Part shown: positions 27,611-35,998 of the stretch, one piece after another
Layout: each line of letters opens with the position of its first letter
Position numbering within the stretch: position 1 is the first letter of the stretch
Source: Pseudoalteromonas lipolytica
GTDB taxonomy: Bacteria > Pseudomonadota > Gammaproteobacteria > Enterobacterales > Alteromonadaceae
DNA length: 64,000 nt
Reading direction: 5' to 3'
NCBI RefSeq assembly: GCF_900116435.1
Contig: NZ_FPAZ01000007.1
Location: 62,001-126,000, forward strand
Notes under the pieces: generated by a model
Database searches by the model: none
What the model saw: the letters and a program-made list of their open reading frames with translations, nothing else
What the model was told of the DNA's origin: nothing
Made by a program: the position numbers and the translations under genes

Positions 27611-28372
27611 ATGACTCACTTTAAACAAACTTTAATCGCAATGTGTGTAGTAACTTCAGCAGGTTTAACAACGGCGAGCTACGCAGCAGATGTGCAATTA
27701 TCGGTATCAACCGACCAACAAGCTTCAAGTAATATGCAAACATCTCTTGCACCGGCTAATGCAAGCCAAACAAGCACGACATCATTGATGCAAAATAGCC
27801 AAGTTTCAGGCTCTGCGACAACTCAAAACTCAGCCACAGAAACAAACACGACTACGAGCAACAGTGCACAAACCAGTACTGAAACAAACACAACAAACAC
27901 GGCTCAAAATGCTGAACAAACGCCTACTGCAACTACCGCAAGCTCACTTAATAGCATTAATGAGTCTGCCAACTCAGTGAGTGTAACAGCGATATCAAAC
28001 CAAGCAGGTGCAACTATTGATAACAGCGTATCGATGGTTAATGCAATGACCACAAGTAATGCAATTAACCCTACTGCACTGACCTTGCAAAACCAGCTAG
28101 ATCAGCAAACAAGTTCATTAACTCAAGCGAACATAACCGAGCTCCCACTGCTTGATGTGAACCAAGTATCTGCCATTAGCAACAACCTACAATCAAGCCT
28201 GTCAGGGAATGTGCAACAAGCCGCTATCGACTCTGTGCAAAGTAGTGTTGAGCAAACGGTAACTTCTACTGTGAGTAATAGTGTCAGCCAACAAGTTGCT
28301 GACCAAGTCACCGCGACCACAACAACAGAAGTGGTTAACAGTATCCAAAATAGCCTTAATTTAGGCCTTTAA
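27611..28372 (+). CDS. Secreted low-complexity Ser/Thr/Gln/Asn-rich protein
   Basis: 253 aa from the ATG at 27611 (AGAGG ribosome site); an ATG at 27581 lacks one. Residues 1-27 are a signal peptide ending 'TASYA-AD'. Residues ~30-120 are almost only Ser, Thr, Gln, Asn and Ala, with repeats such as 'TNTTTSNSAQTSTETNTTN'. The second half alternates hydrophobic and polar residues ('VQQAAIDSVQSSVEQTVTS', 'VSNSVSQQVADQVT'), suggesting beta or amphipathic structure. I do not recognise a family. Composition resembles fibre- or biofilm-matrix-forming proteins, which is a guess. It is followed after 49 bases by a barrel protein gene. Confidence 0.75.
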   Translation: MTHFKQTLIAMCVVTSAGLTTASYAADVQLSVSTDQQASSNMQTSLAPANASQTSTTSLMQNSQVSGSATTQNSATETNTTTSNSAQTSTETNTTNTAQNAEQTPTATTASSLNSINESANSVSVTAISNQAGATIDNSVSMVNAMTTSNAINPTALTLQNQLDQQTSSLTQANITELPLLDVNQVSAISNNLQSSLSGNVQQAAIDSVQSSVEQTVTSTVSNSVSQQVADQVTATTTTEVVNSIQNSLNLGL

Positions 28373-28383
28373 AGTCGTGTTGT

Positions 28384-28409
28384 GCCGGGTTATTACCCGG
28401 CGCACTTTT
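28384..28409 (+). terminator. Intercistronic hairpin, possible leaky terminator
   Basis: GCCGGGT (28384-28390) pairs perfectly with ACCCGGC (28395-28401), extended with a bulge by GTG/CAC, then TTTT. It ends directly before the AAGGAGG ribosome site of the next gene. It could lower downstream expression relative to the Ser/Thr-rich protein. Confidence 0.6.
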
Positions 28410-28421
28410 AAGGAGGTCGCT

Positions 28422-29336
28422 ATGCGTACACTAACAACACTTGCTGTAATGAGTGCAATGACGTTAAGCATTCATGCAACCGCAGCCGATGCAACGTTTA
28501 ATACACATGCTCAGATTGGTTTAACGAGCAACTCAGATTTAGCAATAAAAGAGCTCGATGTCATTTCATCGCAAAGTGACACTGGCACCTTGCTGTCTGC
28601 GGGTCTAAGTGCAGAATTTAAAGCAACCGATGCACTCAAGTTCACACCCAGTTATCGTTATGAAAACACCAATTACCATACCTTGGATCAATACGACTTA
28701 TCGCTCCATCAATACGGGTTAGACACAAATTATAAGCTAACACACACTGACATTGGCTTTCGTTATGATGGTGCAACAGCCCAAGTGGCAAACAAAACAT
28801 TTTTAACGCTCGACCAAGGAAGTCTTTACATAGGTCACTTTGTCAATAACACCACATATTTAAGAGCAGCATTGAAAGCGGGTGAAAAACAATTTACCAC
28901 TCAACCTGCACGTGATGCACAAAGCCTTGGCCTTGACACCAGTCTTTTTTATTTTATAAATCAAGGTAATACCATGTTGCTACTGGGTGCGAGTCTCGAC
29001 AAAGAAGAGGCAACTGAGCAACAATATGACTTTTCTGGCTGGACTTTAAATACGCGCGTTTCACACACGTTCACCGCTTTCGGCAACACAAATAAAGCGA
29101 GCATTGGTTGGCGATATCAAGATAAAGACTATCAAGAGAATCCAAACGATATACTCACTGAGCCAACTCCATCACGTGATGAAAGCCGCCATGTCTTAAC
29201 CGCGCATTGGCAACTATCGCTGCTTGATTCGTTAAGTTTAATTACCGAGGCTGAGTATGGGGATTATCAATCTCAATTAGAGGCAAATACATACACACAA
29301 AGCATTGCATCCATTTCTTTGCGTGCTGAATTTTAA
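28422..29336 (+). CDS. Outer-membrane beta-barrel protein, uncharacterised
   Basis: 304 aa from the ATG at 28422, which has the strong ribosome site AAGGAGG (a longer frame from 28377 runs through the hairpin and is rejected). Signal peptide ends 'HATAA-DA'. The mature part is a succession of amphipathic strands ('LKFTPSYRYENTNYHTL', 'TYLRAALKAGEKQF', 'NKASIGWRYQDKDYQ', 'LSLITEAEYGDYQSQ') and ends in 'ISLRAEF' with terminal Phe, as in outer-membrane barrels. No plug or POTRA. Its gene follows that of the Ser/Thr-rich protein, so it could be its exporter, anchor or a porin-like partner (inference). Confidence 0.75.
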   Translation: MRTLTTLAVMSAMTLSIHATAADATFNTHAQIGLTSNSDLAIKELDVISSQSDTGTLLSAGLSAEFKATDALKFTPSYRYENTNYHTLDQYDLSLHQYGLDTNYKLTHTDIGFRYDGATAQVANKTFLTLDQGSLYIGHFVNNTTYLRAALKAGEKQFTTQPARDAQSLGLDTSLFYFINQGNTMLLLGASLDKEEATEQQYDFSGWTLNTRVSHTFTAFGNTNKASIGWRYQDKDYQENPNDILTEPTPSRDESRHVLTAHWQLSLLDSLSLITEAEYGDYQSQLEANTYTQSIASISLRAEF

Positions 29337-29339
29337 GCC

Positions 29340-30629
29340 TTAATAAGTGATTGAGCCATGCCCAAACACGCTATCTTTTCCGGGTTTTCCTTTATCGACT
29401 GCACGCTCAACTAACTTATTATAGATAGAATGGGGTGTGTAATCGGGGTTCGCCGCCAAACATGCCGCAGCCGCAGTCACCTGCGGCGCCGCCATTGAAG
29501 TCCCTGATTCAACCCCTACACCACCGCCCGAGTTTAGTGTTAATACGTTGACACCTAAGGCTGCAAAATCAATGTAGTCACCTTTATTTGACCAACGGTA
29601 TATTTGCCCATTTTTATCAACCGCACTCACTGCAATAACATTTTCATACGCCGCGGGATAAAGCGGCAATGCAGCGGGGCCATCATTACCGGCTGCTGCA
29701 ACAAGAGTCACTTGCTGCGCAATTGTCGCCTTAATTGCTGCCGCTAAAATAGCATTATCTGGCCCAGTAAAACTCAGGTTAATCACTGGAACTTGCGCAG
29801 CCACCAGCCAATTTAAGGCATCAACAATAGCAGCCAATGTGGCACCCTGTGACAAATCTGATTGACGATAAAAAACCGCCGCGCTGTATAACGTTGCTTG
29901 GTTTAATAATGGCGATAACTTGGTCGTTTTACCAATCATAACACCGGCGACCGCAGTGCCATGTAAGTCAGGTGATGCCACGGAATTGGGCAGAAATGAC
30001 CGAGTCTCAATGGTGCTCCCCACAAAACCAGGGTGCGCCAAGTTAAGTGCGCTGTCGATCATGCCTACCCGCACAGGCAAGTCGCAAACGGGCAGGTTTT
30101 TATGTGTGTTAACACCTTGCAAAGGACCTTGCTGCGCTTGATAAATGTGATTACGTCCTAATAAGGCCGCATCATCTATCGACAAAAGACGTTGTAATTG
30201 AGCTTTTGAATCAAACTGTTCAGGCACCACAAATCGTAGTAAAACCATTCCCAAAGCATCGTATGATTGACGACTGACTATCTGTGCACCAATGTGCTCT
30301 AGCTTCGCTCTATGCTGCTCATTAGCTAACAAAATCCATTGCCGTTCGACGGCTCTAAAACCCTGCTCTGTTTCGATTTCTATGAATGCTGGTTTTCCTA
30401 CCGTATTCAAAATGGCCAACCGGCTGGGTAATGCGCTTATATCAGTCGCAAGTTGTTGAATAGAATCAATGCTAGGCAATGCGCGACGTGGAATATCGAG
30501 CCTATCTTCAATACGTTCAATGGCTGGGTCTATCTGCTCTATAATAGGGCTGATCGGTTTTATAACCGCGGCATATAAATTACTCGACATGAGCAATAAC
30601 GTGCCAAAGGCAACATCTTTTATTTTCAT
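29340..30629 (-). CDS. Subtilisin-like (S8) secreted serine protease
   Basis: 429 aa. Signal peptide to ~20 ('LLLMSSNLYAA'). Residues ~21-180 are a propeptide-like region. The S8 domain has the complete triad: Asp192 in 'VGMIDSAL', His223 in 'DLHGTAVAG' and Ser378 in 'ESGTSMAAP', plus the oxyanion region 'VAAAGNDGP'. The protein ends soon after the domain, with no C-terminal prodomain or sorting tag. It is convergent with the barrel gene (3 bases apart) and divergent from an ECF sigma operon, an arrangement suggesting regulation by that sigma factor. Confidence 0.9.
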   Translation of the reverse strand: MKIKDVAFGTLLLMSSNLYAAVIKPISPIIEQIDPAIERIEDRLDIPRRALPSIDSIQQLATDISALPSRLAILNTVGKPAFIEIETEQGFRAVERQWILLANEQHRAKLEHIGAQIVSRQSYDALGMVLLRFVVPEQFDSKAQLQRLLSIDDAALLGRNHIYQAQQGPLQGVNTHKNLPVCDLPVRVGMIDSALNLAHPGFVGSTIETRSFLPNSVASPDLHGTAVAGVMIGKTTKLSPLLNQATLYSAAVFYRQSDLSQGATLAAIVDALNWLVAAQVPVINLSFTGPDNAILAAAIKATIAQQVTLVAAAGNDGPAALPLYPAAYENVIAVSAVDKNGQIYRWSNKGDYIDFAALGVNVLTLNSGGGVGVESGTSMAAPQVTAAAACLAANPDYTPHSIYNKLVERAVDKGKPGKDSVFGHGSITY

Positions 30630-30803
30630 GTTACAGTCACTTCTCTTTTGACTAAGGTTAAAGGTATAACGTTTGAAATAAAAATAAATTGCATATTTAG
30701 GGAATAAAAACAGTTTCTACTCGTTATAGTAGTGCGTGTAGGCTGAATCATTCATGAGTCACTTAATTTATAAGGCCACACGCCCTAACAAATAAGGGAA
30801 AAC

Positions 30804-31295
30804 ATGACTAATACACTAACCAGTTTATTACCTGCACTTAGGCGCTTTGCATTTTCGCTAACTGGCAACCAAGCTGATGCAGATGACGTTGTGCAAATTA
30901 CCATCGAAAAGCTGTTGGTAAAAGGAATTCCTGACGATATTGAGCCACTAAAGTGGGCGTTTAAAGTATGCCGTAATGTATGGATTGATGAATATCGCTC
31001 GCAAAAAGTAAGGTTAAAAGCGGTTCAAAATACCGATTTACAAGAACCCACATGCGATGATGGGCAGCAACACCTGGCGACCTCGCAAACTCTTAAACGC
31101 GTCAACCACGCTTTAACTACTCTGCCCGATGAGCAGCGTGCAATCATCTCGTTAGTTGCAGTACAAGGCATGGCTTATAAAGACGTTGCACACACGCTAG
31201 ATATTCCTGTTGGAACCGTTATGAGTAAGTTATCGCGAGCTCGAAGTGCCTTGTATCAATTAATAAAGCCTGACTTCACTAAGGAAAACGCCTAA
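30804..31295 (+). CDS. ECF RNA polymerase sigma factor
   Basis: 163 aa. Region 2 (~8-70): 'LRRFAFSLTGNQADADDVVQITIEKLL' and 'WAFKVCRNVWIDEYRSQKVR'. Region 4 (~100-150): 'LTTLPDEQRAIISLVAVQGMAYKDVAHTLDIPVGTVMSKLSRARSAL'. Good AAGGGA ribosome site. The stop overlaps the anti-sigma start by one base (TAATG), so the two are translationally coupled. It would redirect RNA polymerase to a small regulon once released from the membrane anti-sigma factor; the divergent protease gene is a likely target. Confidence 0.93.
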   Translation: MTNTLTSLLPALRRFAFSLTGNQADADDVVQITIEKLLVKGIPDDIEPLKWAFKVCRNVWIDEYRSQKVRLKAVQNTDLQEPTCDDGQQHLATSQTLKRVNHALTTLPDEQRAIISLVAVQGMAYKDVAHTLDIPVGTVMSKLSRARSALYQLIKPDFTKENA

Positions 31296-31990
31296 TGATT
31301 GACGACCAAACTCTCAGTGCCTTTTTAGACAATGAATTATCAGCGCAAGAAATGGAGCGAGTTCGCAGCGCCATAGCGCAAAATGAAGACCTTGCCATAC
31401 GCCTTGCCGAATTAAGCGAAGTTGATTTACTAGTGAAACAACATGCTGAGCAAATTGATGCAATGCCACTGTCTAAATCGCTAGAAAAAACCCTTGGCAA
31501 GCAAACAAACGACACGGTTGTTTCACTGTCGAAGTGGCAAAAAATAAAACAAGCCAGCCGTAAGCAACTCGCTGTCGCAGCAGGTATTGCTGTGCTATTT
31601 ACTGTGGGCGTTGCCAGTTTAACGCAACAAAAGCAATTAAATATTGAACAGCCCATAGCAAATGCATTAGAGCAGCAACTAAGCGGTGACAAAACAAATA
31701 TAGATAGTGCACGCTCACTTACAGCACAATTAAGTTTTATTAATTCGACGGGGGACTTTTGTCGACAGTACACCCTTTACCAACAACAAACACAGCAGTC
31801 TCATATTGCCTGTAAAGAACACGGTACTTGGCAACTTAAAGTCTCTACTGAGCAAAAGCCCTATGATCGACAAACATATAGCCTCGCGAGTAACACGTCA
31901 GCGCTCGACACCTTTATCGATAATACAATTAAGGGGCAGCCGCTCGACCGCACTCTAGAACAGCAAGCACGCGAGAATAAGTGGCAATAG
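31295..31990 (+). CDS. Membrane anti-sigma factor
   Basis: 231 aa. The N-terminal ~85 residues ('LSAFLDNELSAQEMERVRSAI') are the helical anti-sigma region; no HxxxCxxC zinc motif is present. One membrane helix at ~97-117 ('LAVAAGIAVLFTVGVASL') separates it from a periplasmic part of ~110 residues with two Cys ('GDFCRQYTLYQQ', 'HIACKEHGTWQL'), which may form a disulfide. Predicted to hold the sigma factor encoded just upstream. The assignment rests on position and topology more than on sequence identity. Confidence 0.8.
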   Translation: MIDDQTLSAFLDNELSAQEMERVRSAIAQNEDLAIRLAELSEVDLLVKQHAEQIDAMPLSKSLEKTLGKQTNDTVVSLSKWQKIKQASRKQLAVAAGIAVLFTVGVASLTQQKQLNIEQPIANALEQQLSGDKTNIDSARSLTAQLSFINSTGDFCRQYTLYQQQTQQSHIACKEHGTWQLKVSTEQKPYDRQTYSLASNTSALDTFIDNTIKGQPLDRTLEQQARENKWQ

Positions 31991-32001
31991 GTAAAATAAC
32001 C

Positions 32002-32478
32002 ATGAAGTTTTTAATCACACTATTAATAACCCTTATTCTCAGTGGCTGCAGCAGCACAAATCAACATAATGACATTGATAATCATGTTGGACTGACAATT
32101 AAGCCGCTCGCAGAAAACCAATATGTGCTTCGCTATAAAAGTAATAGGCTATCAAAGCAAGGCGTGCTTGATGCTAGTTTGCATCACGCCGCCAAACTAA
32201 CTCTAAAACAAGGTTACGACTGGTTCGTTGTCACCACGCAAGATACACACATATCGCACAACAATACAGCGCTTAACTCGCACAGACAAACTGCAACTTA
32301 TACAACACGCTGTGGTTTACTTACCTGTTCAAGGCAAGCTTCACCTTACCCTAGTGAGTCGCCACCCCACATTGCAAAGCGTGAAATTACAACACAGTTA
32401 ATCATTGTTTTGGGAAAGGGGATCAAACCCAGTATTGATGCAATAGATGCTTATTCACATATTCATCACCCTGAATAA
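32002..32478 (+). CDS. CC0125/CC1285-like small lipoprotein
   Basis: 158 aa from the ATG at 32002; an upstream GTG at 31981 overlapping the anti-sigma gene is less likely. Lipobox ILSGC. The core 'LAENQYVLRYKSNRLSKQGVLDASLHHAAKLTLKQGYDWFVV' fits the CC0125/CC1285 family pattern (a G-Y-x-x-F motif after an ALxxAAxLxL helix). Function of that family is unknown. Third gene of the sigma/anti-sigma operon, so it may belong to the same envelope response. Confidence 0.75.
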   Translation: MKFLITLLITLILSGCSSTNQHNDIDNHVGLTIKPLAENQYVLRYKSNRLSKQGVLDASLHHAAKLTLKQGYDWFVVTTQDTHISHNNTALNSHRQTATYTTRCGLLTCSRQASPYPSESPPHIAKREITTQLIIVLGKGIKPSIDAIDAYSHIHHPE

Positions 32479-32554
32479 TCAGGGATATATCTCTTTCTCG
32501 CGGGGAAACTTTCTGTGCTACTCTTTACTAATACAGCGCATTTCAGTGTGACTC

Positions 32555-33694
32555 ATGACTGGTAGCATCGAGAACTATTTTTATCACGGGTTCTATATTT
32601 TCTTAATGATCACCGTTATTACCTGCTCGGTTATTGCCACAAAATTAATGACCAGTGGGTTTAACAGTCGATCAATCTCACTATTTAACCTGTATTTCTA
32701 TTTAGGAATGGCGGGCTTTTCGTGGTTATGGATACAGAATATTTTTGAGCTCACACCTGACTTTCGCTCAGGTGTCGCCATGTACGTGCTCTCTATTATG
32801 TTGCTTCAGTTAGCTATTTTTAATTACGACGAAAAGTCTCGCTTCAACCTGCAAGTAATAGCCTTTAGTCTCGTATGCGCCGTGTTTATATTTTTTATGA
32901 AAACCATAAACCAATTAGCTATCGCGCAGCTAAGTTATACATTTATAACTCTGCCCGTTCTTATTTATGTCAGTTTCAAACGCGCCATACTAAAAAGTAA
33001 TATAGGCAATGGGGTACTCGCCACTGCCCTGTGTATTTTATTGATCATCGCAATAAGCCAATTAGCCATTGTAGTCTCTGGGAACCTAACTGTTGCGGTG
33101 CTTTATTCGCTAACGGTTGTTGGGCATGCCACTGTGTTTGTGATGATAGGACTAGGCCTCATAACAACGTTACTTATCGACGAGAAAAAACGTTACTTAG
33201 ACCTTTCTTTAAAAGATCCCCTCACCAATTTATACAACCGCCGAGGGTTACAGTTTATACTTGAACAACAGCGTTTATTAACCTCAAAACACAACTCAAA
33301 ACTGTATGCCAGCGTGGTAGATATAGACTACTTTAAACGTATCAATGATAGTTATGGCCATGAAGGGGGAGATCTCGTACTTGAAGTATTCTCTGAACTG
33401 TTAAATCACCATTTAGCCAAACAAGACTTATGTTGTCGTTTGGGCGGAGAGGAATTCCTCATTTTGAGTTTTGAGCCCAGCGAAAATGCAGCCCAACAAA
33501 AGCTAGAGACGCTTCGGACTATTGTTGAAACCAGCGAAATTGTTTTTCATGAAAATAACATCACACTCACTGCCAGTTTTGGACTAACCCGTTGGCAACA
33601 AGATGACACATTCGATAACCTAATTAACCGAGCAGATAAAGCGCTCTACTCGGCTAAAAATAAGGGCAGAAACCGGGTTGAAATAAACCTTTAA
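32555..33694 (+). CDS. Membrane diguanylate cyclase (GGDEF) without the I-site arginine
   Basis: 379 aa. Seven membrane helices in residues ~10-205, no separate sensor domain. GGDEF domain ~215-378: 'LKDPLTNLYNRRGLQFIL', 'VVDIDYFKRINDSYGHEGGD', active site GGEEF. The I-site position (RxxD five residues before GGEEF) reads AKQD, lacking the arginine, so feedback inhibition by c-di-GMP should be weakened. No clear ribosome site before the ATG. Its stop overlaps that of the convergent cytochrome gene by 4 bases. Confidence 0.9.
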   Translation: MTGSIENYFYHGFYIFLMITVITCSVIATKLMTSGFNSRSISLFNLYFYLGMAGFSWLWIQNIFELTPDFRSGVAMYVLSIMLLQLAIFNYDEKSRFNLQVIAFSLVCAVFIFFMKTINQLAIAQLSYTFITLPVLIYVSFKRAILKSNIGNGVLATALCILLIIAISQLAIVVSGNLTVAVLYSLTVVGHATVFVMIGLGLITTLLIDEKKRYLDLSLKDPLTNLYNRRGLQFILEQQRLLTSKHNSKLYASVVDIDYFKRINDSYGHEGGDLVLEVFSELLNHHLAKQDLCCRLGGEEFLILSFEPSENAAQQKLETLRTIVETSEIVFHENNITLTASFGLTRWQQDDTFDNLINRADKALYSAKNKGRNRVEINL

Positions 33695-34212
33695 AGCATG
33701 GCTTTTAAAGTCATATCTTTATCAATAAAGTGATGCTTAAGTGCCGCTAAGATATGTAACGACAGCGCGGCTGATAATAGATAACCACACAAAATGTGAA
33801 CTTGCCATCCTGCCTCACTTAACCAAGCAATAGAGGCAACCGCCTCGCCTGCCTCATTGTAGTTACTAGCAATGAGTTGCCACGAAAACAAGCCAATACC
33901 AAAGCCGCCAAACCCACTATAAAATGCGCCAGAAACAAGCATGATAGCTAATAAAGTTAACAGCCCCCAATGATAAACATGCAACCATTTGGTAAGGCGA
34001 TTTTGCACTGCTGATTGAAACGGATTTCGTATTCGATAGATAATTCTGGCTACCCATAGCATCGCAATCATAACCGCTATCGACTTATGCCAGTGGTATA
34101 AGCTGTAATCGGTAGCCCAGGTCATGTAGTAACCCATTACAATCACAGTCAAAACCAATAGCGCACTCAACCAGTGCAAGAACTTATGCGTAGTTTGCTT
34201 GGTGTTTTTCAT
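33691..34212 (-). CDS. Cytochrome b561 (CybB-type)
   Basis: 173 aa, four membrane helices with the haem-ligand histidines expected of bacterial b561: 'KFLHWLSALLVL', 'YHWHKSIAVMIAMLWVARIIYR', 'KWLHVYHWGLLTLL' and 'WQVHILCGYLLSAALSLHILAALKHHFI'. Such proteins pass electrons at the inner membrane, in E. coli CybB from superoxide to ubiquinone. AAGGAT ribosome site before the ATG. Downstream of, and same strand as, the LytTR regulator gene 84 bases away. Confidence 0.9.
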   Translation of the reverse strand: MKNTKQTTHKFLHWLSALLVLTVIVMGYYMTWATDYSLYHWHKSIAVMIAMLWVARIIYRIRNPFQSAVQNRLTKWLHVYHWGLLTLLAIMLVSGAFYSGFGGFGIGLFSWQLIASNYNEAGEAVASIAWLSEAGWQVHILCGYLLSAALSLHILAALKHHFIDKDMTLKAML

Positions 34213-34296
34213 TTAATTAATCCTTAAACAATGATTTTCATGTGTTCAAGAATAATGATTAACCTTATGATTTATATAGAACTGTGACGAAATCAC

Positions 34297-35112
34297 CTAT
34301 TTTGTGATGAATGAATCTTCGACACTGAGCAAATCAGATACACGGGCTTTAAACGACTTACTCACTGGCACACTAAAACCTGCAGCCATCGTCAATTTGC
34401 ACTTATTGAGCGCTAGATTAAAATCAGCAATCTGGGCAACATTAACAATATAACTACGGTGTACTTGGCAAAATGTGTCAGACGGTAGTTCAGAATATAG
34501 GTGTTTAATGGTATCTCGCTTTAAGTAACGATTCTCAACGGTCTGTATCTCTAAGTAATTACCTGCTGACTTTATAAAAACCACTGACGCTAACGGCAGC
34601 TTTTTAGCGACTCCTTTATGGTTCACTTCAATATAATCAGCCTTTTCAAAATGCTCAGTGTGTTCAGGTCGGACCGTCGCAGGTGTTGACTCTGCTTGTA
34701 CCGTGAAAACATGCCACAGTATTAATACTAGAGTACTCGCAATGAAGTATTTTGGAAAAAGCTGAGTAACCGAGGCTGCGAGCGCATAACCATAAAAATC
34801 AAAATCTATTAAAATACGTAAGCTAATGATCAATGAGATGCTCATCAATAACATCGTAGGATAAAAGTAAATTCTACTTTTAACGCGCGCTTTTAAATTA
34901 AAAAATGCAACAACTCCTATGCTAAGCACACATAAGCTTCCCCACTCTTTTAACCAAAATAATTGTGAATCAAAAAATTGGTAATGACCGCCACCAATAT
35001 AGTGACGCCAAAAAAAGCAATAGGCATTGAATAACAGAAAAAAAGCAAACCACGCACCTGCTGCGCGCTGCCAAGGCTCAGTGAGATGCCGCCATAATTT
35101 ATTTATTGCCAT
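34297..35112 (-). CDS. Membrane-bound LytTR-type transcription regulator
   Basis: 271 aa. Four membrane helices in residues ~15-140, then a linker and a LytTR DNA-binding domain (~160-262): 'LASVVFIKSAGNYLEIQTVENRYLKRDTIKHLYSELPSDTFCQVHRSYIVNVAQI'. It lacks a receiver domain, so it is not an ordinary response regulator; the membrane part may sense the signal directly. Strong AAGGAG ribosome site. The following cytochrome b561 gene is a candidate target or operon partner. Confidence 0.88.
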   Translation of the reverse strand: MAINKLWRHLTEPWQRAAGAWFAFFLLFNAYCFFWRHYIGGGHYQFFDSQLFWLKEWGSLCVLSIGVVAFFNLKARVKSRIYFYPTMLLMSISLIISLRILIDFDFYGYALAASVTQLFPKYFIASTLVLILWHVFTVQAESTPATVRPEHTEHFEKADYIEVNHKGVAKKLPLASVVFIKSAGNYLEIQTVENRYLKRDTIKHLYSELPSDTFCQVHRSYIVNVAQIADFNLALNKCKLTMAAGFSVPVSKSFKARVSDLLSVEDSFITK

Positions 35113-35330
35113 AACTTTCTCCTTTTAAGCTCTAAGAAAGTAGCAAATATACAGCCGTGTTAAAAAGTACTTTTAGTTATATTTAAAAAGCAATGAAAGT
35201 AACAATGGCAGGCTGTCACTGCTGATCTAAAAAATTTCATCAATCAATAAAACTTTGATCTGAACAAAGTGTATTCAGCCCAATTAAAGCTAAACTTATA
35301 CCTTATTAATTACTTTGTAGGGAATAAACC

Positions 35331-35750
35331 ATGACACACCTCGTCGCCGACTTAATGACTCCAGACCCATTTGCGATTAGTGCGCACAACACCTTGCATG
35401 ATGCCCACAATTTAATGAAAGAAAAAAACATCCGCCACATTCCCGTTATTAACGAGCACGGTGGCTTAGTAGGCATGCTCACGCAGAAAATAATGATTGC
35501 CCAAGTAATGAACATTATGGCCAACTTTAGCGCCAGCGCACTCGAGCGAAAAGAAAAGCAAACCAAAGTAGCCGATATCATGGCAACCGATTTCACTAGT
35601 ATTTCTGCAAAGCAGCCACTGCATGAGGTGGCTAAATTCTTTGTCGAGAATCGTCATGGTTGTATGCCCGTTGTCGACGAAGACAATAACCTAGTAGGTA
35701 TTTTAACCTCGTCTGACTTTGTTCGTTTAGCGGCTGCATTGTTATCTTGA
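35331..35750 (+). CDS. Tandem CBS-domain protein
   Basis: 139 aa made of two CBS domains: 'VADLMTPDPFAISAHNTLHDAHNLMKEKNIRHIPVINEHGGLVGMLT' and 'VADIMATDFTSISAKQPLHEVAKFFVENRHGCMPVVDEDNNLVGILT'. Such stand-alone pairs bind adenine nucleotides and act as energy-state sensors; the partner is unknown. AGGGA ribosome site. A strong hairpin follows 28 bases past the stop, so it is monocistronic. Confidence 0.92.
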   Translation: MTHLVADLMTPDPFAISAHNTLHDAHNLMKEKNIRHIPVINEHGGLVGMLTQKIMIAQVMNIMANFSASALERKEKQTKVADIMATDFTSISAKQPLHEVAKFFVENRHGCMPVVDEDNNLVGILTSSDFVRLAAALLS

Positions 35751-35777
35751 TATATAAACGAGTAATTATTTCTTCCA

Positions 35778-35810
35778 CTGCACACTGAATTTTTTACATT
35801 CAGTGTGCAG
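35778..35810 (+). terminator. Terminator of the CBS protein gene
   Basis: Perfect 13-base stem CTGCACACTGAAT / ATTCAGTGTGCAG with a 7-base loop; only a short T stretch (AGTTTT) follows. Confidence 0.7.
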
Positions 35811-35998
35811 AGTTTTCATAATAAGCTAAACCCACATACCTCACGACCCACCTCAAAACAAAAAATAAATAAATAAAAACAAAAACTTATAAATATCATT
35901 AATTTTGGTACAACGCTTGCTCCTCTTTAAATAACTTCGCTTTCTGGTCATTACAGAAAGCATCATGGAACAACTTTTTAAAGAAACTCGGAGGAGTA

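Noticed and set aside
31279..31773. 164-codon frame antisense to the anti-sigma gene
   Set aside because: Lies wholly opposite a gene with clear family context and operon overlap; Cys/Ser-rich composition is typical of a shadow frame.
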